Shown here: in pieces, positions 40,656-49,024 of the stretch | Numbering within the stretch: the stretch's first letter is position 1 | How the letters are laid out: each line of letters starts with the position of its first letter | Assembly: GCA_934102355.1 (NCBI GenBank) | Contig: CAKOSO010000001.1 | Location: 301,081 to 365,080 of the forward strand | DNA: 64,000 bases | DNA from: an uncultured Bacilli bacterium | GTDB lineage: Bacteria; Bacillota_I; Bacilli_A; RF39; UBA660 | Direction: 5' to 3' | The notes under the pieces: generated by a model | Told to the model about the DNA's origin: nothing | The model's database searches: none | The model's input: the letters and a program-made list of their open reading frames with translations, nothing else | Made by a program: the position numbers and the translations under genes

Positions 40656-41433
40656 CAATGAACATAAAAGATACTTAAAAAAATTAAAATTAAATAAAAT
40701 ATTAATAATAACTATACAAATATTGATAATAACATCACTTATAATAATATGGGAAATACTTGCTAAAAAAAACATCATTAATACATTTCTATCATCATCT
40801 CCTAGCATTATTTTTAAAACTATAATTGATTTATTTAAAAATAATAACTTAATTTCACATATTAATATAACCTTCCTAGAAGTAATTGTAAGTTTTTTAC
40901 TATCAACACTAATAGGAATACTAATAGCAACAATAATGTGGTGGAACAAAACCTTATCAAAGATAATTGATCCATACCTTACTGTATTAAACTCTCTACC
41001 CAAAGTATCGTTAGGACCTTTAATAATAATATGGTCAGGAGCAAATATAAAATCAATTATCCTAATGGCAATACTAATATCAGTATTTACAACCATAATA
41101 AATATGTATACATCTTTTATAGAAACAGATCAAAATAAAATAATTTTATTAAAATCATTTAAAGCAACAAAATTTCAAATATTTAAACTAGTAGTATTTA
41201 GAAGTAATATAAAAAATTTAATTAGTACCCTAAAAATAAACATAAGCCTATCCTTAATTGGAGTAATAATGGGAGAATTATTAGTATCAAAAAAAGGATT
41301 AGGTTACCTAATAACATATGGGTCACAAACATTTAATTTAAACCTAGTCATAACATCAATAGTAATTCTTGGTATAATGTCATATATTTTATATCTAATA
41401 ATAGATAGAATAGAAAAAAGGATCACAAATTAG
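40648..41433 (+). CDS. ABC transporter permease, SsuC/TauC type
   Basis: 261 residues with six membrane helices. The EAA loop around residue 170-185 (L-L-K-S-F-K-A-T-K-F-Q-I-F-K) contacts the ATPase. S-L-P-K-V-S-L-G-P-L and G-V-I-M-G-E-L-L-V-S-K-K-G-L-G-Y-L-I are typical of the sulfonate/nitrate importer permeases. GGAAGGAG precedes the ATG. Last gene of the operon, ended by a strong terminator. Confidence 0.92.
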   Translation: MYSNEHKRYLKKLKLNKILIITIQILIITSLIIIWEILAKKNIINTFLSSSPSIIFKTIIDLFKNNNLISHINITFLEVIVSFLLSTLIGILIATIMWWNKTLSKIIDPYLTVLNSLPKVSLGPLIIIWSGANIKSIILMAILISVFTTIINMYTSFIETDQNKIILLKSFKATKFQIFKLVVFRSNIKNLISTLKINISLSLIGVIMGELLVSKKGLGYLITYGSQTFNLNLVITSIVILGIMSYILYLIIDRIEKRITN

Positions 41434-41443
41434 TGATCCTTTT
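41412..41443. terminator. Bidirectional terminator after ABC operon
   Basis: The 11-bp stem AAAAGGATCAC/GTGATCCTTTT (41416-41426, 41433-41443) has a 6-base loop, overlaps the permease stop, and also serves the surface-protein gene on the minus strand. Confidence 0.9.
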
Positions 41444-41451
41444 AATATTAA

Positions 41452-43155
41452 CTAAGCTTCTTTTTTTCTTTTACTTATATAAAGTACAGTACCTAAAACT
41501 CCAACACTAAGAGTTGCAATTAAAGCAAAACTTAATATATTGTCTTGTGTATCAGGATTATTAACATTAGTAGCTTGAGGTGTATAGAAATTAAGCTCGA
41601 AAGTAGAGAAACTATTAGTTTCTATAAGAACATATTTTTGACCATCTTCTGTTTTAATTTCATATTTTTTCTCATCTATTAATAAATCTCCTGACTTATG
41701 TACAACCTTAACATGTGTATCTTTAATACTACTTGGAATTGGTAATTTAATTTTAATTGTTCCATTAATTGCAGAATTAGGAATTACACCAACTGCTACA
41801 CCACCAACAGTGTAATATGGTTTTATATCAAAAGTTAAAACCTTATTCTTTTCATCATAACTTTTCAATTCAGAATTAATTTCGTATTCAACTAATAAAT
41901 CATCACTAACACCTTGTAACTTAGAAGTATCTACTGCCTCTAATAAACCAGAATTAGTATTATCTAAATTTGCGTTTGTAATTTCTTTAGCAATTTCTTT
42001 ATTTATTGTATCAGAAACAACAACTTTAACTGGTGCAACAACTACTCCACCGTCTTTATCAACAACTTTGTAAACACCATCACCCTTTACAACTTTGTAA
42101 GGATCTTTAACAAAATCTTTTATATTAGCAGAAGTAAATATTCCTTTAGTAACAGTTACTTTATCATTATCAACTAACTTTATATCACCAGTAAATGTTT
42201 CACCATTAATAACTAAGCTTTCTAAAGAATTGTTAACAACATCAGCTTCATTTTTCTTAGCTAAATAATGATATATTGCATAACTTTCTTTACTTTCAAC
42301 AGTTCCTCCGTCTATGCTTATATTAATACCACCAGCATAACCATTATTAGACTCTATTTGAATAGCTGATCCTGTTGGATTAATACCATCATTATTATAA
42401 CTTCCATCAGCTTTATTTCCTGTTCCTATTACTTTAGTATCTTTAATATTAAATACACCAGCTTTAGCACCTATACCACCTTCAACACCTTCAATAATAG
42501 CACCAGTTATATTATATTTAGAATAACCAGCAGCATAGATACCAAATCCCTTAGCACTTATATTAGCACCTTTATATATATTAACAATTGGATAATTTTC
42601 TTTATGTTGAATATTTCCATTTACGTAGATACCAGAGCCTGTAATACCATCAGCATCAACAAGACCTACAACAGTACCATAAACATTAACAGTAACACCA
42701 TAAGAATTCTTAATCTTATTTGTTCCACCTATTTGATCTATAAATATACCAGACCAACCTTTAAGAGTAACATCTTTACCAACTGTTAAAGTGCTATAAT
42801 TAGTATCGCCCTTATTTTCAGAACCCTTTATAAGTACTGGAGCAAAATATGGTTCAACTTCAAGCATAGTTCCTTTACCAGTAATTTCTAAATTACCACC
42901 GATTAGCTTTATACTTTTTTTATGTGCAAATGTAATAGTATGACCATTTAAATCAAGAGTCATTTTTTTATCTATTACAACATTCTCGGTAATTTCAAAA
43001 TCATCAGTAATCTTTACATTTTTCCCTTCGTCAACTGCAGCAACAAATTCCTTTTCATCCTTTACTTCTGTAAACTCAAGTGCTAAGGCTTTTACAGGAA
43101 CAATAACAGCCATAAGCACTATTGCAGCAATAAATAATCTTTTAATTTTCTTCAT
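41452..43155 (-). CDS. Cell-wall-anchored beta-helix surface protein with NPDTQ sorting signal
   Basis: 567 residues. Signal peptide (about 1-25, ending A-L-A), then a right-handed beta-helix region (about 40-330) of short strands and turns (L-T-L-D-L-N-G-H-T-I-T-F, G-I-Y-V-N-G-N-I) as in pectate-lyase-like adhesins. A mixed domain follows (about 340-525). The C-terminus reads N-P-D-T-Q-D-N (533-539), a hydrophobic helix (540-561) and K-R-K-K-E-A: a cell-wall sorting signal of the NPxT class used by class B sortases. GGAGG precedes the ATG, with a clear promoter upstream. The class B sortase at 18782-19597 is the obvious candidate enzyme. The ligand or function is unknown. Confidence 0.87.
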   Translation of the reverse strand: MKKIKRLFIAAIVLMAVIVPVKALALEFTEVKDEKEFVAAVDEGKNVKITDDFEITENVVIDKKMTLDLNGHTITFAHKKSIKLIGGNLEITGKGTMLEVEPYFAPVLIKGSENKGDTNYSTLTVGKDVTLKGWSGIFIDQIGGTNKIKNSYGVTVNVYGTVVGLVDADGITGSGIYVNGNIQHKENYPIVNIYKGANISAKGFGIYAAGYSKYNITGAIIEGVEGGIGAKAGVFNIKDTKVIGTGNKADGSYNNDGINPTGSAIQIESNNGYAGGINISIDGGTVESKESYAIYHYLAKKNEADVVNNSLESLVINGETFTGDIKLVDNDKVTVTKGIFTSANIKDFVKDPYKVVKGDGVYKVVDKDGGVVVAPVKVVVSDTINKEIAKEITNANLDNTNSGLLEAVDTSKLQGVSDDLLVEYEINSELKSYDEKNKVLTFDIKPYYTVGGVAVGVIPNSAINGTIKIKLPIPSSIKDTHVKVVHKSGDLLIDEKKYEIKTEDGQKYVLIETNSFSTFELNFYTPQATNVNNPDTQDNILSFALIATLSVGVLGTVLYISKRKKEA

Positions 43156-43177
43156 ATCCTTCCTCCTTTATAATACA

Positions 43178-43205
43178 ATGATAACATATAAAAATTAAAA
43201 AGCAA
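43178..43205 (-). promoter_or_regulatory. Promoter for surface-protein gene
   Basis: On the minus strand, TTGCTT (43200-43205), a 16-bp spacer ending TGT, and TATCAT (43178-43183). Confidence 0.6.
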
Positions 43206-43327
43206 CTCCTTTTATTAGACATTTCTCACACTTGACATATTTTGACGGGAAGTGGCAATTTACAATCAAAATAGAACAAATAATAATACCTTTACAATAA
43301 GCATAGAATTAAAAAGGAGGAACATAT

Positions 43328-44056
43328 ATGGCCTTTACACTTTCCCTTTTAGCAGGATTATCAACATTAATAGGAACACTATATGTTATATTAATAAAAA
43401 AAGAAAACGATAATACAATAATTTCTGCACTCGCCTTTTCAGCATCAATAATATTCTTTGTATCAATAATTGATCTAATTCCAGAAGGAATAAACTTTAT
43501 AAAAAATAACAACACCAAAGAAATGACAATGATATTAGCATTCATATTTATATTAATAGGAGTCCTAATCTCATATGCACTAGACAAAATATTACCAGAA
43601 GAAAATAATAAACTACATAAAATAAGTATTCTTTCCATCATCACAATTATTCTTCATAATATACCAGAAGGAATAGCAACATATATAACCGCTAAAACAA
43701 ATACAAATTTAGGAGTTTCACTAGCTATTGCTATTGCATTGCATAACATTCCAGAAGGAATAATAATATCATTACCGGTTTATTATTCAACAAAAAGCAA
43801 AAGAAAAGCCTTTTTATATACAATGATAGCAGCGTTATCAGAACCACTTGGAGCACTATTAGCATTTCTTTTCTTACAAAGAATTATAACAGTTGAAAAA
43901 CTTGGGTATATCTACTTCATAATAGCGGGAATAATGATATATTTATCAATATTTGAATTATTAAAAGCATCAATTTCATATAAAAAAAAGAAAGTGACAA
44001 TATTATCACTTTTTATCGGTTTTCTTATATTTATGATTGGTTTTATACTCTTCTAA
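43328..44056 (+). CDS. zupT: ZIP family metal transporter
   Basis: 242 residues with eight predicted membrane helices. The two metal-path motifs H-N-I-P-E-G (110-115) on helix 4 and H-N-I-P-E-G (139-144) on helix 5 are intact, and D-L-I-P-E-G is on helix 2. ZIP/ZupT proteins import zinc and other divalent metals. AAAAGGAGG precedes the ATG. Its 3' end overlaps the convergent glycosyltransferase gene by 51 bp with no terminator between, which is unusual in this window. Confidence 0.93.
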   Translation: MAFTLSLLAGLSTLIGTLYVILIKKENDNTIISALAFSASIIFFVSIIDLIPEGINFIKNNNTKEMTMILAFIFILIGVLISYALDKILPEENNKLHKISILSIITIILHNIPEGIATYITAKTNTNLGVSLAIAIALHNIPEGIIISLPVYYSTKSKRKAFLYTMIAALSEPLGALLAFLFLQRIITVEKLGYIYFIIAGIMIYLSIFELLKASISYKKKKVTILSLFIGFLIFMIGFILF

Positions 44057-45220
44057 AGCTTTAACATACTCAACTAAAATTTTACTAGCAAAAGCTTCAA
44101 GAGAATAAGAATAAGATTCTTTTTTTGCTTCTAAAGCCATATTTTCTAATATTTTTCTATTTTTATCTAAATACAAAACAGCATCACAATAACTTTTTTC
44201 ATCTTTAAAAATTATACCATTTTTGTGATCGGAAACTATATCAATAAAACTTGGATCATCAATTGCTAAAACAGGAAGAGCCGCAGCAAAAGCCTCAATT
44301 AAAGTTAATCCTTGCGTTTCAAATCTTGATGCCGATGCAAAAACTGATGCTAATCTATAATACTTAGAAACTTCTTTATTTGGAACTTTACCAACAAAAA
44401 TAACATTATCTAAAATTCCAAGTTCTTTAGCTTGTTCCTTTAAATTTTTATCTTCAGGTCCACCACCAACAATCATTAGTTTAATATGTTTATCTTTTTC
44501 TACTAGCTTTTTATGACAATCAACTAAAAACTGAATATTTTTTTCATATCCCAATCTTCCAACCCAAAGAATAACAAAGTCACTCTTCTTAATACCATGT
44601 TTTTTTCTTAAAGCATCTATTTCCTTATCACTATAAATAGAAGAATCAAAATTTTGAATTTCTATCCCAGAAGGAATAACTGTTACGTCTTGTTTAATCT
44701 TATATTTATCTTTTAAAAGTCTTTTTGGTTTTTCACCAGGAACAATAACCCTGACAACTCTTTTAGTTAAAAAAGTTGTAACAAAAGCTTTGGCACCTTT
44801 CTTACCTAATTTATCAAAATGTCCATTAGTAATATAATTAATACAATCTTCATACATTGTATGAAAAGTATGTACAACTGGAACATTAATCTTTTTCGCT
44901 ATTGATTTTCCAAAAATTCCCATCATACCCTCTGTATGAGTATGAACTATATCCAAATCAAGATCCTTAACAATTTTTACTGCACCTTGTGGATAAGTAA
45001 TTCTGAAATAATAATCATAAAGGTTCTTAGGAGTTCTAGTACCCGGAATTTTAACAACATTACCATCTAATTTATACTTTTTTTTACCTTCATCACCATT
45101 AAGAGAAATAACATAAACATCGTGTCCTAAAGCTTCAAGCCCTTTCTTCAACCCATCTACTGCAGTAACAACACCACTAACATAAGGTAGATAAGTATCA
45201 GTAAATAATCCTATTCTCAT
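44006..45220 (-). CDS. GT4 glycosyltransferase, diacylglycerol glucosyltransferase-like
   Basis: 404 residues of GT-B fold. N-terminal F-T-D-T-Y-L-P-Y-V-S-G-V and H-T-H-T-E-G-M-M-G, then V-G-R-L-G-Y-E-K-N-I, G-G-G-P-E-D and the donor-binding S-R-F-E-T-Q-G-L-T-L-I-E-A-F-A-A in the C-terminal half. This wording matches 1,2-diacylglycerol 3-glucosyltransferases, which make the glycolipid anchor of lipoteichoic acid and tune membrane curvature. The role is inferred from the family. AGGTGAAATG precedes the ATG. Convergent with zupT, overlapping 51 bp. Confidence 0.87.
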   Translation of the reverse strand: MRIGLFTDTYLPYVSGVVTAVDGLKKGLEALGHDVYVISLNGDEGKKKYKLDGNVVKIPGTRTPKNLYDYYFRITYPQGAVKIVKDLDLDIVHTHTEGMMGIFGKSIAKKINVPVVHTFHTMYEDCINYITNGHFDKLGKKGAKAFVTTFLTKRVVRVIVPGEKPKRLLKDKYKIKQDVTVIPSGIEIQNFDSSIYSDKEIDALRKKHGIKKSDFVILWVGRLGYEKNIQFLVDCHKKLVEKDKHIKLMIVGGGPEDKNLKEQAKELGILDNVIFVGKVPNKEVSKYYRLASVFASASRFETQGLTLIEAFAAALPVLAIDDPSFIDIVSDHKNGIIFKDEKSYCDAVLYLDKNRKILENMALEAKKESYSYSLEAFASKILVEYVKALEEYKTNHKYKKTDKK

Positions 45221-45267
45221 TCATTTCACCTACTTAAACACATTATATCATATATAAAAATATATGC

Positions 45268-45297
45268 AAAAAAAAGAAACTATTTGCTAGTTTCTTT
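45268..45297 (-). terminator. Terminator of csp
   Basis: The 10-bp stem AAAGAAACTA/TAGTTTCTTT (45273-45282, 45288-45297) overlaps the stop codon and is followed by a T-run. Confidence 0.88.
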
Positions 45298-45508
45298 ACG
45301 CTAAATGAACATTAACTGCTCTACTCTTTGAGTTATCTTTTGGATCTTTTTCAACATCAAAAGTCACCTTTTGACCCTCAGTCAAAGTTTTATAACCATC
45401 AGATACTATTGCAGAAAAATGAACGAAAATTTCTTCATTTGATGAAGTATCTGAAATAAATCCATATCCTTTTTCGTTGTTAAACCATTTAACTGTACCT
45501 TCTCTCAT
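45296..45508 (-). CDS. csp: Cold shock protein
   Basis: 70 residues, one cold-shock domain. RNP1 is K-G-Y-G-F-I-S (about 14-20) and RNP2 is I-F-V-H-F-S (about 29-34); G-T-V-K-W-F-N starts the fold. It binds single-stranded RNA/DNA as a chaperone. The start at 45508 is behind GGAGG. The transcript begins near 45541 with a 6-bp hairpin (GTTCTA/TAGAAC, 45526-45541) at its very 5' end, unlike the long cold-shock leaders of Escherichia coli cspA. Confidence 0.96.
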   Translation of the reverse strand: MREGTVKWFNNEKGYGFISDTSSNEEIFVHFSAIVSDGYKTLTEGQKVTFDVEKDPKDNSKSRAVNVHLA

Positions 45509-45547
45509 TGGTACCTCCACATTCTGTTCTAATAATAGAACACCTTG

Positions 45548-45576
45548 AGAATATCATTTAGAATTAAAAAAGTCAA
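45548..45576 (-). promoter_or_regulatory. Promoter for csp
   Basis: On the minus strand, TTGACT (45571-45576), a 17-bp spacer ending TGA, and TATTCT (45548-45553). The remaining intergenic stretch to 45803 shows nothing recognisable. Confidence 0.75.
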
Positions 45577-45803
45577 CCAAAATAAAAATTCAAATTGTTA
45601 ATAATGTAAAAACATCAATCATTTTTACTACTGAAGTATTAGAAGTAAACGAAATAGGAATTTTATTATAATCTCCAACTGATATCATCAAATTATTTAA
45701 TTAATATTAACCCCTAAAAATGTAAAAGAAAAAGAAAGAGAATAACAAAAAAAGACTTAAAATAACACAAAGCAATTTAAATCTTATAAATCAAAACCAA
45801 AAT

Positions 45804-45880
45804 TGGCGTCCCCGAGTGGATTTGAACCACCGACTTATCGCTTAGGAGGCGATTACTCTATCCAACTGAGTTACGAGGAC
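45804..45880 (-). tRNA. tRNA-Arg (CCT)
   Basis: A 77-base cloverleaf: acceptor GTCCTCG/CGGGGAC with one G-T wobble, D-arm ACTCAGTTGGATAGAGT, anticodon stem ATCGC/GCGAT with loop CTCCTAA (anticodon CCT, reads AGG), T-loop TTCAAAT, discriminator G and encoded CCA. The 5' end lies 3 bases after the T-run of the HD-gene terminator. Confidence 0.95.
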
Positions 45881-45882
45881 AC

Positions 45883-45906
45883 AAAAAAGTATTAAATTAA
45901 TACTTT
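45883..45906 (-). terminator. Terminator-like hairpin between HD gene and tRNA-Arg
   Basis: The stem AAAGTATTAA/TTAATACTTT (45886-45895, 45897-45906) is followed by TTTTTT on the minus strand and overlaps the HD-gene stop codon. Only 3 bases separate the T-run from the tRNA 5' end. Confidence 0.65.
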
Positions 45907-46382
45907 ATAAAACAAACAAATAAAAGAACTATAAATCTAACAGCGTATCTTAGTTTTCTAAAATCTCCATTTACTCTTTCCTTAATAGAAACATAATCAT
46001 CAACTAAATTAACTACTACACTCTCAAGATTTTTAGGTATTTTCCCGCCAACAGGGAACATATGAGAAGCAATAATACTAGCTTCTTTATCATTCAATTT
46101 ACATAATTTACTTGCATTCACAAGTGACATTTCTGAATGCTTTAATATTTTCTTACTCTCTGATTTAAACTCTGAATCAAAGTAAAAATCATGCAAAAGA
46201 GCAGCCCTTGTAGCGCTTTTATAATCAAGATTTAATCTTTTACAAATTTTATATGTTCTACATGAAACATCAACTAAATGATCATATCTAGTAGTATTAC
46301 GGTGATGAACTTCGTCTTTTAGTTTCATAAACTTTCTATTAGAAAGTATTTTTTTTGTTAGCTCTAAATAATTGTCATCCAT
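45897..46382 (-). CDS. HD-domain phosphohydrolase
   Basis: 161 residues with an HD domain: the N-terminal H-H-R-N-T-T-R-Y-D-H-L (His35), A-L-L-H-D-F (His64-Asp65), I-I-A-S-H-M-F-P-V and a later N-L-V-D-D-Y. HD proteins hydrolyse phosphate esters or nucleotides; the substrate is unknown. The last 10 residues are hydrophobic. AAAGGAAC lies 13 bases upstream of the ATG, rather far. It lies downstream of ftsZ but is separated by a terminator. Confidence 0.82.
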   Translation of the reverse strand: MDDNYLELTKKILSNRKFMKLKDEVHHRNTTRYDHLVDVSCRTYKICKRLNLDYKSATRAALLHDFYFDSEFKSESKKILKHSEMSLVNASKLCKLNDKEASIIASHMFPVGGKIPKNLESVVVNLVDDYVSIKERVNGDFRKLRYAVRFIVLLFVCFIKY

Positions 46383-46520
46383 AAGTTGATAACACGTTCC
46401 TTTCTATCTAAAAAAGATAAGATAAAAGTAACAATCTCTAAAGATTGATAAATATCAAAATAATGTTAAAAAAATAATTATAATAATTTTTTTGTTAACA
46501 GAAACATTCTACCACAAAAG

Positions 46521-46549
46521 CAAAAAAAAAGCAAACCAAACGGTTCGCC
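46521..46549 (-). terminator. Terminator of ftsA-ftsZ operon
   Basis: The GC-containing stem GCAAACC/GGTTCGC (one G-T pair; 46531-46537, 46542-46548), adjoining the ftsZ stop codon at 46549, is followed by a T9 run. Confidence 0.88.
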
Positions 46550-47631
46550 TAGAATTTATGCATAAAAGATGGGATATCAACTTCAGTTGGTTCGAAATGA
46601 GAACTATCTGAACTATCATCTTCTTCATAATTATTTTGATTAATGCTTGTTCTCTTTGTAGTACCTACTTCTCTATATAATGGAGCTGTTCCTTTTTTAT
46701 CAAAACCAGTAGCAATAACAGTAACTATCACTTCATCGTTAAGATTTTCATTAATAACAGCACCGAATATTGTATTAATATCAGTATTTGCAGCAGCTCT
46801 TATAACTTCAGCAGCTTGTTCAGCTTCAAATAAAGTTAAATTAGAACCACCAGTAATATTAATTATAGCATCTGTTGCACCATGAATTGATGTTTCAAGA
46901 AGAGGTGAAGCAACTGCTTGTTTTGCAGCTTCTATAGCTCTATCATCACCAACACCAATACCAATACCTATTATTGCATTACCAGAATTTTCCATAACAG
47001 TCTTAACATCAGCAAAATCAAGGTTAACAAGTCCAACTACTGCAATCAAATCAGATATAGATTGTACGCCACGAAGCAATACATTGTCTACTTCTTTAAA
47101 TGCATCGAGCATTGGAGTAGATTTATCAATTATCTCTCTTAATCTATCATTTGGAATAACTATTAAAGTGTCGACATGTTGTTTCAACTCTTCGATACCT
47201 GTAACAGCATTATCCATTCTTCTTCTGCCTTCAAATGAGAAAGGTCTAGTAACAATAGCAACAGTAAGTGCACCCAAATTCTGAGCTATTTCAGCAATAA
47301 CAGGAGCAGCACCAGTTCCAGTACCTCCACCCATTCCACATGTGATAAAAATCATATCAGCGCCTTTTAAAGCTTCCTCTATTTCTTTTTTAGCTTTAAC
47401 TGCTGTTTCTTTTCCAATTTCTGGCTTAGCACCAGCACCAAGACCGGTACCTAATTGAATTTTTTTATCAGCCTTTGAAGCATTTAGCACTTGTGAATCA
47501 GTGTTAACTACTATAAATTCAACTCCTCTAACACCTGCTTCTATCATTCGGTTTACAGCGTTACCACCGCCTCCACCTACACCAACAACTTTTATTTTTG
47601 CTAATTGATCCATAGTTCCTAAATCAAACAT
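46549..47631 (-). CDS. ftsZ: Cell division protein FtsZ
   Basis: A 360-residue tubulin-like GTPase that forms the division ring. G-V-G-G-G-G-G-N-A-V-N-R (about 17-28), the GTP-binding tubulin signature G-G-G-T-G-T-G-A (101-108), N-L-D-F-A-D-V-K-T-V, and a short linker ending in the conserved peptide V-D-I-P-S-F-M, which binds FtsA. AAGGAGAG precedes the ATG, 14 bp after ftsA. The tail linker is short compared with Bacillus. Confidence 0.98.
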   Translation of the reverse strand: MFDLGTMDQLAKIKVVGVGGGGGNAVNRMIEAGVRGVEFIVVNTDSQVLNASKADKKIQLGTGLGAGAKPEIGKETAVKAKKEIEEALKGADMIFITCGMGGGTGTGAAPVIAEIAQNLGALTVAIVTRPFSFEGRRRMDNAVTGIEELKQHVDTLIVIPNDRLREIIDKSTPMLDAFKEVDNVLLRGVQSISDLIAVVGLVNLDFADVKTVMENSGNAIIGIGIGVGDDRAIEAAKQAVASPLLETSIHGATDAIINITGGSNLTLFEAEQAAEVIRAAANTDINTIFGAVINENLNDEVIVTVIATGFDKKGTAPLYREVGTTKRTSINQNNYEEDDSSDSSHFEPTEVDIPSFMHKF

Positions 47632-47645
47632 TTCATCATCTCTCC

Positions 47646-48872
47646 TTAATCAAATAATCTATCAAATATCTTTCCTATGACATTATTCCCAGCTTTCTTT
47701 CTAGGAGATAACATTGCATCAATTCTATCCATAGAAAACATTGTATATTCTTTTTCTCTTAATTCTAATTTACTAACAAAATACTTTATCAAACCATAAC
47801 TAGCTGAATATCTATTGTCTCTCACACCAAGTATTCCAATATTCATTACTGAAGCATTTTTAACAAAAACATCCTCAACTAATGCATTAAAACCTAACAT
47901 TGATGTAATACCACCTGTTATCATTATATAACCTATTTCGCCATTTGTTAAGTTATTTATTTGAATTTTAATATTTTTTAATATATCTACGACCCTAGTT
48001 TCAATAAGTTCAGCCAACTTATATTGATATAATTTTTCTCTTTTGCCACCAATAATGAACTCAAATTCCTCACTATCAGCATACTTTCTATTACAAACAG
48101 AATAATCTTCTTTTAATTTTTTTGAATCTTCAACACTAAAATTATAAGTAGAAGAAATATCAGTATCGATACTTTTACCACCTATTGGAAGTATTATATC
48201 TTCTTTTATAACACCTTCGCTAAATATAGAAATATTAGTTTTATCAACACCAATATCAACTATAGCAACATTTTTAGCATCAAAATCTCTATTCTTTATT
48301 ACAAAATAATTAGCAATTCCAGAAACAGAAATATCCATTACCTCAATACCTAATGATTCTAAAACACTAACTACTGAATAAACATTCTTCTTAGGTACAA
48401 GAAGTGAAACAGCTTTAACTGATAATATATTACATTTTTTTCCTATAGGATTACTAACAATTGTCTTCTTATCCAATAAAAAAGCTTTAGGTAAAACGCT
48501 AACCACTTCCATACCATTTTCAGCACTATTAGCTAAAGCATTTTGCAAACAAGAAAAAATATGATTTCCTGTTACAATACCATCCTCTTCTTTTACCAAA
48601 GTAGTACCAACAACAGGAACAACATAAGAATCCTTGCTTGGAACTATTGCCAAAACTTTATTTATCTTAACGCCCAATTTATTCTCATTATTCTTAATTG
48701 CTTTTTTCAAAGCTCCAGAAACAAGCTGAGCATCTGTAATTAAACCTTTTTTTAGCCCTGATGATTTAAATGATGATGAAGCAAGAACATTATAACGATC
48801 ATTAAATTTTTCTACTGTAACTACCCTAATTTCATCAGTGCCTATATCAACACTAGTATATATTTTTCTCAT
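47646..48872 (-). CDS. ftsA: Cell division protein FtsA
   Basis: 408 residues of actin fold: phosphate-1 loop S-V-D-I-G-T-D-E-I, the 1C domain, V-D-I-G-V-D-K-T-N-I (phosphate-2), M-I-T-G-G-I (adenosine motif), and a C-terminal amphipathic helix (K-I-F-D-R-L-F) that ties FtsZ to the membrane. D-I-G-T-D-E replaces the usual D-I-G-T-S/T-K. The start at 48872 follows AGAGGT; the TTG at 48890 has no site. The ftsA-ftsZ pair is conserved; no divIB or mur genes adjoin. Confidence 0.95.
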   Translation of the reverse strand: MRKIYTSVDIGTDEIRVVTVEKFNDRYNVLASSSFKSSGLKKGLITDAQLVSGALKKAIKNNENKLGVKINKVLAIVPSKDSYVVPVVGTTLVKEEDGIVTGNHIFSCLQNALANSAENGMEVVSVLPKAFLLDKKTIVSNPIGKKCNILSVKAVSLLVPKKNVYSVVSVLESLGIEVMDISVSGIANYFVIKNRDFDAKNVAIVDIGVDKTNISIFSEGVIKEDIILPIGGKSIDTDISSTYNFSVEDSKKLKEDYSVCNRKYADSEEFEFIIGGKREKLYQYKLAELIETRVVDILKNIKIQINNLTNGEIGYIMITGGITSMLGFNALVEDVFVKNASVMNIGILGVRDNRYSASYGLIKYFVSKLELREKEYTMFSMDRIDAMLSPRKKAGNNVIGKIFDRLFD

Positions 48873-48900
48873 ATAAATACCTCTACTCAATCATAAATAA

Positions 48901-48929
48901 ATTATACATTATATTTAAAAAATTGACAA
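48901..48929 (-). promoter_or_regulatory. Promoter for ftsA-ftsZ
   Basis: On the minus strand, TTGTCA (48924-48929), a 17-bp spacer and a consensus TATAAT (48901-48906). Confidence 0.7.
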
Positions 48930-48948
48930 TAATATTTTATAGTAATTA

Positions 48949-48977
48949 TAGACAAAAAGCTTAATCTAAGTTATAAT
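48949..48977 (+). promoter_or_regulatory. Promoter for rnjA
   Basis: TAGACA (48949-48954), a 17-bp spacer, and TATAAT (48972-48977). It is divergent from the ftsA promoter; a further TTGACA at 48923-48928 overlaps the ftsA -35 on the opposite strand. Confidence 0.65.
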
Positions 48978-49024
48978 ATAACTCGGTTGATTCTTTATTA
49001 AAAATTAAAAAAAGGAGGAATAAA

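Noticed and set aside
45526..45541. GTTC...GAAC palindrome upstream of csp as an SOS box
   Set aside because: The half-sites are in the opposite order (GTTC first) with an 8-base or 4-base centre depending on pairing; it reads as a 5' mRNA hairpin, not GAAC-N4-GTTC.
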